Assembly (NCBI RefSeq): GCF_037392515.1
Contig: NC_090288.1
Coordinates: 1,054,001-1,118,000 of the forward strand
Direction of reading: 5' to 3'
Source: Haliotis asinina
Lineage: Eukaryota; Mollusca; Gastropoda; Lepetellida; Haliotidae
Length of the DNA stretch: 64,000 nucleotides
Position 1 is the stretch's first letter. Each line of letters opens with the position of its first letter. Below the pieces are notes generated by a model that saw only the letters and a program-made list of their open reading frames with translations, ran no database searches and was not told the DNA's origin. The position numbers were made by a program, and so were the translations under genes. Positions 47,117 to 59,729 of this stretch are shown here, piece by piece.

Positions 47117-50100
47117 ATGCGTCTGTTCCTCGTCCTCCTGCTTGTGGCCGTGGTTCTGATGTCGGAATCGGACGCCTGGAGAAGATTCAGGTTGAGGGTC
47201 CGCGGCCGGCGTTTACTTCGAACCGCTGGACGGGTGTACCGAGTTTACAGGCGATACAAACACATCATCAACCCAGCCGTCGGTTAGCCGGTACAGGAAG
47301 ATGTTCTACAAACATGTTTAAGACTTCATATATTCGTTGAAGACATCAGTTCACTTACGTCATGGGTGTCTGTGATAATGATTTGGGCTAACTCAGATTA
47401 CAAAGTTAAACTGTGATGTGATGCTGTGGAAACGTTACGCCAAAATATTGAGGCCAATCCATATTTAGAGAAGGTTCATCTAGTAATTGATATAGGGATA
47501 TCATAATCACTTGTATTTAAAATTAAAGGAACTGTTGCTAATGATATGATGTTACTGCTTTTTAAAGCTAAATAACTATTCAAAATATGGGAACTTGTTT
47601 GCGAAAAACACAATGCCTGTTTAAAGTAAAGGATAAATTCATTAATGGTTTTGTTTTTAAACTGGAAAGTACTAAACCTAATTATGATAGCGTTCTGAAA
47701 GAGTTCCTATCAGATAACCTATTTTGGCAAAGAAAATGGGTGGCGCTTAACTTTTTATTCTAAGTATATAATCAAAGCACAACAAAAGACAACGGCACTC
47801 CTCGTCGTTAACCAGTTAATCGTAATTTTGACATGTTGCTTATTTTTGCTGTATCCCATTTTCTCTCCTGGCGTTGAGTCCCTTCCGGCATGTACATAAT
47901 GTCCAGCTGGACATCTAGATCACATGCATTGAATAGATTTGTTGAGTGATGCTCTAGCAGCAGGTCAGCCGATGTGTTACCAGAGATTCCTACATGTCTT
48001 GGTAACCAACAGGAGACGATGTCGTATTGGCCAGTAGCAAGATTATTACACAGTTCAATAATTTCCATTAAAAGTGGATGTTCACAAGAAATATTTTAAT
48101 AGCCTGAAGGCAAGAAAGAGAGTCTGAATAGAATATATACTGTTTATGTTTAGGGTGTCTTTGAAAATATTTAAGAGGCATTAATATGGCGTTAGCTTCA
48201 GCTGTGAAAGTAGCTGTCCAGTAATCGAGACGATATTGTTCTGGATCCAATGATAGATGATAGCCATATTTCCAGATTGTGTCGTATGCTTTTTCTAGAT
48301 AAAAAAAAAGATAGACACTGCATGTTGTTTATTAAGTAGAGCGTTTATAACAAATGATTCCAAGCGCACTAAGAGACCAACGGTACTTTTGTTTTTGCGG
48401 AAACCACGTTGAATATCTGTAATTAGGTTATTCATTTCCAGGTACCAAACAAGTCGATTATTGATCATGCACTTAATGGTTTTGCAAACGCGGCTAATAA
48501 GCGAAATAGGTCCACAGATCGAAGGATCGGTATGATCACGTCCAGGTTTAGGGATAGGGACAACGACAGCATCACGCCATGAAAAAGGAAAGTTTTCAGA
48601 GGTCCAAATATCATCAGAAATGTTTAAGAGAGTCTCTAAACATGATTCCAGTAAGTGTTTCAGGAGCTGATAATGTCTGTTATCAGCTCCTGTAGCAGTA
48701 TCAGCTCTTGTACCATTATCATGAGCTTGTTCCAGAGCAGTACAAAACTCATGAATAGAAAATATTTCATTGTAGTCTTCCCCATTATCTGAATGAAAGT
48801 TAATAGTTTTCGTTTCCTGTTGTTTATATTTTTGGAATTGAGGTACATAATTCGATAAGGAAGTGTTTGGCTAAAGTTTCTCCAAGTACATTTGCAATAT
48901 CTGATATGCTAGTTCGTCTCCAGCGGCAACACTGAAGATCGTTCTGCAATAAACGGATGGAAGGACAGCAAGGAGGTATGACATATTGAACAGTGTGAAA
49001 GATAACTCGTCCCACTAAAAATAAACATCATCATAGCAAATATATCTTTGTATGTATATGGTGCTTTGAGTCTAAGGAACGTATGAGCTAGTGAAATTAT
49101 GTAGCATGTCAGGTTTCCACAAGGCTGTTCGTGGGTGTTTGAGTTTTTCAATGAGTTATGATTATACTTCTATGAAAACACTTTCAGTTAAAGAAGTGTT
49201 TTTCCATGTATTGCGGATTCAACTCCGAACCGTGAATTACTGCTTCTGGGAGTACTGGTTCATCCGTATTGATAGAACATCGGACTAATAAAGGAGACAG
49301 AATAATGTTACTGTCAACGTACACAACATGCAGCCATTTGTTTGTTTGTGGAAAAATCTGTTTGATGCAATTACTTTGTGACACTGGAAACTGCAAGGGA
49401 TTTCTTCAAGACGTGTGATTTTCGCTTTCAGGAGCCCTACTTGGTAAGCGAAGCATTGACGACCTTGATAAGAACAAGGATGGCAATATTGACCAATCAG
49501 AAGCTGAGGAACTGATGCAGAGAAGGACGGCCGAGGATCTACTTTCACTTGCTGATGAAAAAGGTAAACTTGACTCACCGTTCACATAATGACGATATAT
49601 ACAGTCCCTGTAACCCTGACTTTAATCACAAGTTATTTCATTGTGAACATGAAAATAATGCTTAAGTAATGAAGAGATTTGGACTGATCATTTCAACAAT
49701 TTCAGATGATTCAAACGTGAGTTTGGAGGAGTTCTCGAGGAGCATCCATGACTTCATGACCATAGATTCAGGTAATCGGACATGACGAGTTGAATTGTAC
49801 TGGTTTTGTACAATCGAACATTACAGATAAAATTGTATACGTTCTTGCACGTAAGATTAACTTGAAATGTTCATATTCAAGTGAAGTCTAAAGCTGATAT
49901 TAACAGTGTTCTTCATGTATTACATTCTATCAACAACATGAAAACATGTCCTACAGTGAAAACAGACCGAGGATCGTAATCAGGAAGCATGTACAACCAG
50001 TCCTCGGGACTGCAAGATTGGATTTGAAGTATGGCTGAACTATAGTTGTCTGTGTATATTGTAATCTGTGCCTAATATTTCTTTTCAGACCCTGATTTGC

Positions 50101-50147
50101 AAAATGTACTGGAGAAGGAGTTTGCTGACGCTTTCGACTCAGAGTAA
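47117..50147 (+). CDS. Cationic peptide / EF-hand precursor, copy D (diverged)
   Basis: Coding exons 47117-47282, 49432-49563, 49706-49771 and 50089-50147; introns of 2149, 142 and 317 nt, phase 1. Exon 2 differs from the other copies: the processing site reads ALLGKR, and MQRRTAEDLLSLADEK replaces MERRAAEDLLSLADEN. The donor of intron 1 is GTTAG instead of GTAAG and creates a TAG in frame right after Pro-Ala-Val-Gly. Intron 1 is enlarged by a LINE fragment. It may be a functional divergent paralogue or a gene losing proper splicing; the full reading frame is kept if that donor works. Confidence 0.7.
47790..48890 (-). mobile_element. I/Nimb-type LINE relic inside intron 1 of gene D
   Basis: Antisense to the gene. 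Encodes RNase H pieces (47808-48068 with WLPRHVGISGN; 48068-48250 with FTAEANAILM and YSDSL) joined to the RT fingers region (about 48260-48890). Clearly more diverged than the other I/Nimb copies, and the catalytic RT part is missing between the two blocks, so it is older and internally deleted. Confidence 0.7.
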
Positions 50148-50447
50148 TGATCCTTATCACAGTGTTTATTACAAGATTTCAATAATAATGTGGGTACACT
50201 AGAACTGTCTCGTGTCTGTTCTTCATCCTTAGGGAATCAGAGTTGCGTCCCTTAGTAGTGTCAAAATCCGATGATGGATATACCATGCTACAACCATGAG
50301 GGAAGGTACACCTGCAACCGTCATAATTACAATACACAGCGGGACTGTTACACAATACAGCGCCACGGAATAGCACTGTAATGTTTAAGGAAATGTACCG
50401 CTGCTACCCTGTCATCTGTTTATAGTCACGTTCCAATTGTGATGACA

Positions 50448-50529
50448 TCGGTGAAAATGTGAGTGTATCCTGCACCACTGCAGGGACCCGTCATGAATAC
50501 ATCCAATGTATATCAGTACGTTGGAACAG
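50448..50529. repeat. 82-bp inverted-repeat unit, single copy after gene D
   Basis: Same sequence as 61812-61893. Its partner is missing because spacer X is truncated near 52.03 kb here. Confidence 0.8.
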
Positions 50530-51239
50530 TTGTGTCCCTTAGTTGTGTCAAAACTCATTGATGGACACACCATGCTACAACCATAAAGAAAATTGGAAGA
50601 AATTGTAGTAGTAACATTAATAGTCTTTCCTTAATTGTGTACCATATGTTGACTTTGGAATACACTTTCTACGTTAAAGTAGAGATTCTGTTGCTTTTGA
50701 GGGGTTAAGTCCCACTTCAGAGGAATATGAATTAAGTTAAACACATCACATCACAACACAACAGAACTCGAAACAGCACAACACACAGTGAGCGGGATTC
50801 CAACTGTACAGTCTCCTCTAACATCAATGTCCAACACCGACATCTATATGACATTATACTCTCAACTAGTGGTCATACATATACTGTGAAAATCGCATCT
50901 GTTTTATAATAACATGGTTATAAGTTTTTCAGATGCATCAAATACATTTAGTATTTTTTCTTCATTGTCCAAATTGTGGGGTTAAATGAACTTCATACCT
51001 TGACAGGTAAAGATATATGAGTTACTATTCTATTGTTGTGTTGTTTCTTACATGCTGGTGTTTGTTACATCAACCAACTCTTTTTAAAGAGTTATAGTAA
51101 AGTGTGCAATATGAGCACAGAAACATCAAACCAGCTCTTAAGAGGCATTGTATCTTGAAATGTCATACTTCTATATACACTCCTTTCACATTAATATCCC
51201 CTAGAGATTAATCAGTGGTATAAGACAGATTCTTTCTAT
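50530..51239. other. Spacer X after gene D, gene-proximal part
   Basis: Matches 61894-62589 closely and the reverse complement of about 37440-37835. This is the state without the CR1/L2-like LINE. No gene seen. Confidence 0.5.
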
Positions 51240-51865
51240 TGCTGGCCGGCGGGTTGGTGTCGGATCTCCCCCAATAGCAATCGGGCATGAGAACTCTGCT
51301 GTTGGTCTTAAAATCCTGTCAGATCAGTGCATTGATTATCAAATTCCTCAGGAATTCTAAAACTAATTATATATTTTATAGTGAGCAATGTCAAAAATTG
51401 ATTTTTGTAGTATGCTGCAACTGACGTCTTATAATCGGTAGAATAATTTATCAACTAGGATAGTTACTAGCTCCATCCTCGAAGAGGGTGAAGTACTGTG
51501 AATGATTGTCCTCCTGAAAGGGTACGCTAGTCCGGAAATTCAGTTTAGCCCTACACAGGATTTTGATCTTAGAATATTTCTTGTTTTATTATGGCTAAAT
51601 ATCAGTAATATCGCAATTAGTTGAAAGGATGGTACAAATCCAGCTAGAGTCCATGCAGGTAGCCAAAGTACTCTAAGTCCCCATGGTTCTTAGAGAGGTG
51701 ATCGACCTTAGGTTACTAGCGACCCTCAGCCTTTTTTATATTATGTATTGTCTTTATTTGAAATCCCAGGAATTTATAATGTTTTTACGTCCCGGTATGA
51801 CTAAAATACTTCTGCTGTGACTATAAACTTTAACTCGTTAACTCACTCACTCACTCACTCACACA
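51240..51865 (+). mobile_element. LINE 3'-end fragment with (CTCA)n tail, after gene D
   Basis: Inverted counterpart of 36800-37440; (ACTC)n at about 51840-51862. Confidence 0.6.
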
Positions 51866-52470
51866 GTAAGCTTAGATATGTTGTAGATCCACTGTATCCC
51901 TACTTTAATCCCAGTGTACGTCACATAATTCCACTAGGCCAGTAAACTTACTTAAATCATTCCATTGTGACAATTATTTATAGGTTCAATGAATCATTAA
52001 TTAAATATACCTTTAAACACACACAAATATGTCTCACTTGAAGGTGACCTTGGACATCCAAAGATAAGTTATTTGTTCATCTGAGACAACAGAGAAACGC
52101 CCGTCCAACAGGTTAGTGCGTAGGACATTTCTGCTATGCCATTTTTCAAAAGGGGTTGAAAGGCTTTGAATAATGTCACCTTGATGAAAAAACTTATGGC
52201 GTTTTGGAAATCTTCATATGGGAGAGTGCACTTTGGCAGCACTTAGAAATGCTTACAGTGATTGTTCTCGTTATTTTAGTTATTTGTATATCTTATTTCG
52301 ATATTTATATTTATATATTTGTAATTGCGACCCCATGATCTCTACTTCAGGGTTATAGCCAAATCTGTGAATATTAACTATTTTCTAGTTCTTTTGATTA
52401 TGCTAGCTGATTAAATTGGATTTCCTGTTTTTGCTCCTAACTTCCTTTCTTTGTGATTTCCATTTCAGGT
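51866..52470. other. Spacer X after gene D, LINE-proximal part
   Basis: Reverse complement of parts of 34947-36800, with about 1.3 kb missing at a junction near 52030. No gene seen. Confidence 0.5.
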
Positions 52471-53043
52471 CTCTTTTTCCAAAAGGCACACGTGGCGAGC
52501 CACCTCCTCGTGGTGGGTGCTGGGTAACGCCAAGAGCTCGCCAACACCCCTGTAGTGGACCCGGGTGCATATTTGGTCCACCAACCCGTTCGCCATGGGT
52601 TGCGGCCCTGTGTCGGTGGAGGACGGGAGTCTGGGGGTTGAGGGCTCTGGGGCCTGTGACCGCATTCTCTTTGCTCAACAAACCCCTTCGACCCTTACTT
52701 CACCTAGACGGGAGGTTGAATGGGCCCGGTTCAACCAATCGGCTGGGCACGCCATTCCCTGTGCGTAGAACTATTTTTGCACAGTTAATCAATTGGGTAT
52801 TGGTGTCTTTGATATCTGTAATTCAAATTTTTTTCAAATTATTCCTGATCTTATATTGCCTAGAGTCCTATGCCAGAAGGCGGTGGCTCATGGGCCAATC
52901 TGGTAATGTCAACCTCTGAATTCCGTATGCCTCCAATTACCTGTTTAAGACTGAACCAGCCAGACTGTGCTTTTTGGTAGGCAATATGGCTATTCAAGTT
53001 GTATTTCCTGGAGTATACCACTCTTATATCTCTGGTGTTGTAG

Positions 53044-54385
53044 ATGGTTGCCTCTGCAACATCGTCCTTGTTGACGCTCGATCGCGGGTGGGGGTCAAGG
53101 GTGCTGAGTATTATTCACACGCCATTTCTCAAAACCCCAGAAGCTTCTTCAGATGTAGCTAATTCTTGGCCAAAGTTTATTGTTATCTCTTTTTTTGATG
53201 GAAACCCACTAAAACGTAATTCTTTCGTTGTGTCCAAAGGCATTCAAAGTGTATGTGGAGAGGTGAAAAATGTCACTGTTCTCCGAAATGGTTCACTGCT
53301 TGTTGAATGTGTACGGAGGCAACAATCTGTCAATTTGCTGAACCTTCAGCAATTTGTTAACACCAAGGTTGTTGTCTCGGTGCACAAGTCACTCAATTCA
53401 TGTAGAGGAATAGTACGGGATTATGCAAAGTGTCTGTCTGACATGGCAGAAGATGAAATATCAGCTGCTTTAAAAAGTCAAGGTGTTACATCCGTAAAAC
53501 GGTTCACTAGGAAACAAGATGACAAAACACACACATACCTCCTTACATTTGCCTTGTCCTCTTTACCCAAATCTATAAAGGCCGGGTATTATAACATTGC
53601 TGTGGACGTTTATATACCAACACCGCTGAGATGTTTTAAATACCAAAGATTTGGTCATGGTACCAAGACTTGCAATCACAAGGTTATCTGTGTCCTTTGC
53701 AGCGGGGCGCATGAGAGCCCTGACTGCAATAATGAAATCAAGTGTGCTAACTGTCACGGACAGCACTTAGCATCATCCAAATCCTGTCCCAGTTTAGAAA
53801 CCAAATCTTAAAACCTCACAATTAGGTACACAAACAATATATCTTTCAGTGAAGCAAGAAATATTAGTTTCCACTATAACTCAGTCTACTGCTTCTACTT
53901 ACTCCACTGCAGTTTCTTTAACTCAGCAAACTCAAGATTCTGTCTCATGGCAAACAGATATGTCTTGGGTGACAGAGAAGCAGATCAGCCTTGATAAATT
54001 TATCTCATCTCCAACTTCGCAGAAATGTTCATCAGCCTCTCAGACGGACGATCTCTCTGAATCGCTATCTGTTCATACCTTTCATTCTACAAGTGACCAA
54101 GAAAATGAGAAAAGTCAACTATCAAGAAATAAAAAGAAACATTCAAAGAGAAAGCTTAAAACGTTTATGCGTTTGGAGGTGCCTTCCACTTTGGAAGCCC
54201 CTGTGGCGGTTCATAATTCATTTGAACAGCTTGAGATGGATATCACTTCCTCACACTGTATCTTGCATGGGAGTGGCCCTTCTATATGTCCTAGATCCCC
54301 AGTTCAGCCCCCACGAGCGGCTCATATCTCATTCAGTGGAACTGCAGAGGACTCAGGAAAAATTTCAATGAGGTACAATTATTAG
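53044..54385 (+). pseudogene. LINE ORF1 (gag-like), two frames
   Basis: First frame 53044-53808 holds the conserved N-terminal region (WPKFIVISFFDGNPLKRNS) and the knuckles (CFKYQRFGHGTKTC, CVLCSGAHESPDC, CANCHGQHLASSKSC). Second frame 53849-54382 holds the low-complexity C-terminus (QTDDLSESLSVHTFHSTSDQ and a Lys-rich patch). A stop at 53809 and a frame change separate them. The extreme N-terminus seen at 34.3 kb (KANKRCHVESLSSDEE) is deleted. Confidence 0.75.
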
Positions 54386-57300
54386 TCCAAGATTTTCAGC
54401 CCATAGCAGTTTGTCTCCAAGAGACGTATCTTAAATCTACTGACGACTTGGCTTTAAGAAGATACAACTGTTACGATTCCTTCTCTCCAGCGGGAGATAA
54501 GGCTTCAGGAGGATCTTCTATTTTGATTCGTCAGGATGCCATAAGTAGCTCCATTCCTCTTAAGACAAATCTCCAAGCTGTTGCTGTACGGTTGACTATG
54601 CACATTGTATTTACTCTGTGTTCATTGTATATCCCTCCATCTACTACACTACAACAATCTGATCTTCGACAGCTATATGATCAGCTTCCTAGGCCCTGCA
54701 TTATCATGGGGGTGGGGTGGGGGGCTGAATGGACACAACCCTCTGTGGGGAAGCATAAATACAAACATCAAAGGGAGAATACTCGAGGAATTCATAAATG
54801 ACAATAATCTGTGCATATTTAATGACGATTCAAACACGTACATCCTGCCACTGGAACGTATTCAGCACTGGACCTTTCTCTTACAGATGCCAACTTATTA
54901 AATGAATTTCAATGGTCAGTTCATGACGACCTTTGTGGCAGCGATCATTTTCCCACTGTTCTGAAAGTGATCAGCCCACATGCTGATTCATCGTCATCTA
55001 GGTGGAATTTTAAAAAAGCAAACTGGCAACTGTATGAGGTATTGTGTTCTTCAAATCTAACTCCTGACCATTTTAATAATACCGAAGATCCCATTCAGTT
55101 ATTTTCAGATAACCTAAGCTCAATGCTATAGCTGATCACACAATAGCTAAGTCCTCTGCAAATCCTTACATTCGTATACCATGGTTTACCAATGAATGTA
55201 AAGAGGCCAGAAAGTGTAGGAAGAAAGCCGAAAAATACTTTCGTCAACATCCAACAGTTGATAATTAAGATAATAATATTGATATTATTATTATTATTGA
55301 TAATAAAGTAAAACTTTCAAATGCCAAGGCTCGACGTGCATTCAAACAAAATAAACGTCAGTCTTGGCGCAACTATGTTTCCAAAATCAGTTCTCGTGCA
55401 CCGATTTCAAAAGTGTGGAATATGATTCAACGTATCAAGGGTAAAGGTTCGAAATCTTCAGTTTATCATGTCAAGGATGGTGATTCTTTATTGACAGGTA
55501 AAGCTGACATTGCCAGCAAGCTTGGTGAAACACTCGCTAAGCATTCCTCTTCAGCCAACTATGTCCCTGCGTTTCAGAAATACCAGACACAAGAAGAAAA
55601 GAAAAGAATTTATTTTAAGTCAGACAATGGTGAGGATTACAACGAACTATTTTCACTACATGAGCTACATACTCCCCTTGAGCAAGCTCATGATACAGCA
55701 ACAGGAGATGATAATATTCACTATCAGCTCTTGAAGCATTTACCAGAATCATGTTTGGAAACACTTCTACACATTTTTGATACTATATGAACTTTGGGGG
55801 ATGCCCCATCTTCATGGCGTAATGCCATTGTCATCCGTATACCAAAACCTTCACGGGATCATTCTGTTCCGTCTAATTACAGACCAATTTCTCTAACGAG
55901 CTGTGTCTGCAAAACAATGGAACGAATGGTAAACAATCGTTTAATTTGGTATCTTGAAACCAACAACCTTATTACAAATATTCCATGTGGTTTCCGGAAA
56001 AAATCGAAATACCATTGATCATTTTTTACGTTTAGAATCCTTTGTTAAAATGCTATAGTAAATAAACAACATACTGTATCAATTTTCTTTGATCTCGAGA
56101 AAGCTTATGATACGACCTGGAAGTATGGTATTTTAAAGGATTTACATGACTTTGCCTCTTTTTATACCACAGTTTTTAAAAACAGGCAATTTCAAGTCCG
56201 AGTGGGTTCAACCCGGTCTGATCATTACAATCAGGTTCAGGGTGTCCCTCAAGGTAGTATTTTGTCTGTCGTTTTATTTAGTATTACGATCAACAGTTTA
56301 TTAAAAGGTTTTAAATGATTCAATTGATGGCTCGTTATTTGTGGATGATGTTAATATTTCTTGTCGTGGTAAAAATATGCACACTATTGAACGACAACTG
56401 CAGTTGTGTCTAAACAGAATAAATAAATGGTGTCTTGAAAACGGCTTTAAATTTTCTAAATCCAAAACTAATTGCATACACTTTTGTAGACAATATAAGC
56501 AGCATACGGACCCTGAACTATCTTTAAATGGCACTCCCATCAAAGTTGTAAAGGAGGCCAAATTTTGGGGCTTAATTTTCGATTCTCATTTAACGTTCTT
56601 ACCACACATTAAATCCCTTAAAGCTAAATGCCTGAAGGCACTGGACTTGTTAAAGGTTGTTTCAAAGTCACTCCTTCAATTATACAGATCATTAGTACGA
56701 TCTAAACTTGATTATGGTTCCATCGTATATGGTGGAGCCTGCAAAAGCAACCTTAAACTTTCAGATTCCGTCCACCACCACTGTCTAAGATTTTGTCTTG
56801 GATCTTTCAGAACTTCGACAGTTGACAGCCTTATGTCGAGGCTGATGAGCCATCTCTTGACCAACGTCGTATAAAATTATCTTTGCAGTATATCACAAAA
56901 CTATGTTCCAGTGAGTCACATCCTACATATGACTGTGTCTTCAATCCTCTCTATGAGGATTTGTACAATAAGAAATCTTCTCTTCTTCCGCCTCTTGGGC
57001 TCAGGATTAAGCCATTTATTATTGCTGCCGGCACTGACATGAAAAAAATATCTGCTTCCCGTCTTCTTTCTTCTCCCCCTTGGCAATTGGTTAGGGCACA
57101 AATCGATTTAACTTGAACTATTTTTAAGAAATCAGAAACAAATGCACTACAATACAAACAAGAATATATTCAATTAAAAAATAAATACTGCAATTACAAA
57201 TCCTTATTCACAGATGGGTCCAAGGACGGTGACGCAGTTGCTTGAGCCACTGTCATTGGATCCAGAACGATATCTTCTAGATTACCACAGTTCTATATTT

Positions 57301-57790
57301 ACTGCAGAAGCTAACGCCATATTGATGGCTCTTAAATATATTGAAAAACACCCTAAACAAAACAATATGTAATCTATTCAGACTCTCTTTCTTGCCTTAA
57401 AAATATTTCTTGTAAACATCCACTTTTAATAGAAATTATTGAATTGTATAATGATCTTGCTACTGGCCAATGCGACATCGTCTTTTGTTGGTTACCTAAC
57501 CACGTACGCATTTCTGGGAACACACTGGCTGACCTTGCTGTCAAGGCAGCACTCAGCAAATCCGTGACACCACTTCTTATTCCCTACACTGATTATAAAG
57601 CTACTATTAGATCTTACATCCATGATTTGATGCGGAAGAGCAAAACCCGATATCGGTTATGCCTACTTGGGTTGTCAGTCCAGATTTGAAGAGGTCATCA
57701 TGCGACGATGTCATATTGGCCACACCAGATGTACCCACAACTACCTACTGAAAGGTGAGGATCCTTCCGAATCACAGTCAGGCACGTGAT
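54320..57790 (+). pseudogene. LINE ORF2: endonuclease, reverse transcriptase, RNase H
   Basis: Domains in order: endonuclease start IQWNCRGLRKNFNEVQLL at about 54328, then CLQETYLK, SLYIPPS and GSDHFPTVLKV (to about 54975); Lys/Arg-rich linker; RT with YRPISLTS (about 55880), FFDLEKAYDTTW (about 56085, motif A), GVPQGSILS (about 56240, motif B) and SLFVDDVNIS (about 56330, motif C with both catalytic Asp); thumb; RNase H with FTDGSK (about 57207), FTAEANAI and WLPNHVRISGN (to about 57545). Broken into at least six frames. Confidence 0.8.
55262..55308. repeat. ATT-rich microsatellite inside LINE ORF2
   Basis: AT-rich TAATAATATT and ATTATT repeats, absent from the other LINE copies. Confidence 0.8.
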
Positions 57791-58482
57791 GACTGCTTGA
57801 CTGTGTTGAATACTCCATCACAAGGAATACCTATTTTAAATCACGAACTATGAAGGATCTTTTTAACAATATAAGTTCTCATTTAATTATTGGATTTTCA
57901 AAAGAATTGGATTTGTTGACTGATTAGTAAATAGATCAATATTTTATGATTGGAACTTTAAATTAATAACTGGATAGTGGCAGTACCCTCAAGAGAGGTT
58001 GAAGTACCGTAAAATTATTGTCCTCCTGAGAGGGTAGGTAAGTCCCAAAACATTTAAAGTAAAATTTAATCTTCCACACTTTTAGATGTAATATTATTGT
58101 CATTTTAATTCGTGGCTAAACTTGCATACAATCGCCAATAGGTGAAGGGATGGTGTACATCCAAATAGGGATCACGCAGGTAGCTAAGGTACTGTAAGTC
58201 CCCATGGCCCCTAGTATGGTGATCTACCTTTAGTTGTTGGTGATCAAGAGCCAATTTTTACGTGGTATTGTCTAACATAGTTTTCTGCTTTTAAAAATAC
58301 ATTCTAGCTAGTTTTAATTTTTTTTGTGATACTCTAGTTGTTTTACAGTGCGTCGCTGACTGGTTCTTTAATTACTTGTATTTGTTGTGTGCATCTACAA
58401 CATTTTTCGTCACTATATGGCTGCAATATTGCCGATGTGACGTTAAATTTTAACTCACTCACTCACTCACTCTTTATCCAAA

Positions 58483-59124
58483 CTCGGAATTTTGTTTTGC
58501 TTCTTGTTACTTTATTCAAACTTGAAGTGAAAAATAATTGATTGCAGAACGTCAGTTCGAAAGAATACGCAGTCTTAAATGGTCTTAAAGGAAAAGTAAC
58601 TTTGAACATTATTGGAATGGATCACTGAAAATCAAATTGATCAACTCGTCAAGTTTTTGAAACAAAGAATAAATAATGGCTGAAGTAGCGGGAAAATACT
58701 AGCAATTTTAGAGAGTAAAAATAAGGTAGGTTTGAAACAAAATGTTTGTTGCCAAAAAGGCGCGATTAGCACCATGGTGGGCTTGTGTTGCCATTACAGG
58801 CAGAGTAGGAACATGTGTTTCGCTGTTGCCGTCACAAACTGCTGACGCCAACAACATCCGAGTGGTCGTTATCCACCTATCTAGCCATCTGGTGGTAAAC
58901 GTGTTAAAATATCATTTCCAAAGAACTAAATAACACGTCAGTATCGCAATAACTGTGTTAAATCAATATTCCCAATTGACATCCTTCTCTCCCAGCTGTT
59001 TCTTGTAACGATGGTACAGATACCCAACATGTTGTCCAATCAAGCGCCATTATTCGTGACATGTTATCTTTGAGATCTCAAATGCTTTTCCTGTTTCCTT
59101 TCACGAGTTTCTGATCCATACAAG
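58483..59124. other. Upstream DNA of gene E
   Basis: Counterpart of 13036-13678 in inverse orientation. No gene supported. Confidence 0.5.
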
Positions 59125-59183
59125 CATAAATATGTGCGGTTTATACATACAATCTGCAGAAACTCTTTTCGTCGTCCATTTTG
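59125..59183 (+). promoter_or_regulatory. Putative TATA box and 5' non-coding exon, gene E
   Basis: CATAAATATG at 59125-59134 and consensus donor GTAAGT after 59183. The start codon is 547 nt downstream, so a first intron in the 5' UTR is inferred. Confidence 0.45.
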
Positions 59184-59729
59184 GTAAGTAACATTTCTAT
59201 GATTTCTTGATTTGATGACTGTAGTTAAGCAGCAGCATCCTGAACTACACAGTAGACCTATCCCAACAGAATCAAGACACACCACATTGCCACAGGAGTG
59301 GTTCATCTACTGCATCAGATAACAAACACAAAGACACTTCTTTTGTACAGAAATCAGCGGTGGTTGCCATCTGAGACATTATAATGGTTAAAATGGAGCA
59401 TTTTCACAATTTAGAACTTTAGAGAGCTCATATTTTAAATGCCATTTCAACTGCCTACTGTATCCATATAAGCGTCCTCTTAATAAATGAAAAACGAAGA
59501 GAATATATCAGTCATGCCCATGACATACCTATAAAGGTCTATCTCGTATTTCACGTCATTATCTCAAGGTATTATTGTCTGAAACAGTTGTGATGAATAA
59601 TAAGCGTGTTATCCTTCTAAAGGCAGATACAAGAGACAAAAATATTGTCAGTAGTGTGTTCCACTATTGATTGCGTTTGTAATTTGCACAATGATCTATA
59701 TGTCAAGCAGATAATATCAACTGACCAGA

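Larger units (their letters stand above)
52484..58469 (+). mobile_element. I/Nimb-type LINE, most complete copy (5986 bp)
   Basis: Flanked by CTCTTTTTCCAAA (52471-52483) and CTCTTTATCCAAA (58470-58482), a 13-bp target duplication with one mismatch. Layout: GC-rich 5' UTR (52484-52980), ORF1 (about 53100-54385), ORF2 (about 54320-57790) with endonuclease, RT and RNase H, 3' UTR and (CTCA)n tail. ORF1 and the start of ORF2 overlap by about 60 nt in different frames. Several stops and frameshifts, a G-run expansion near 54715 and an ATT-rich microsatellite near 55262-55308 make it inactive. It lies upstream of gene E in the same orientation. Confidence 0.9.

Noticed and set aside
58680-58700. 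GGGAAAATAC upstream of gene E as an NF-kB/Rel site
   Set aside because: Matches the consensus only in part and could occur by chance; not supported without functional data.
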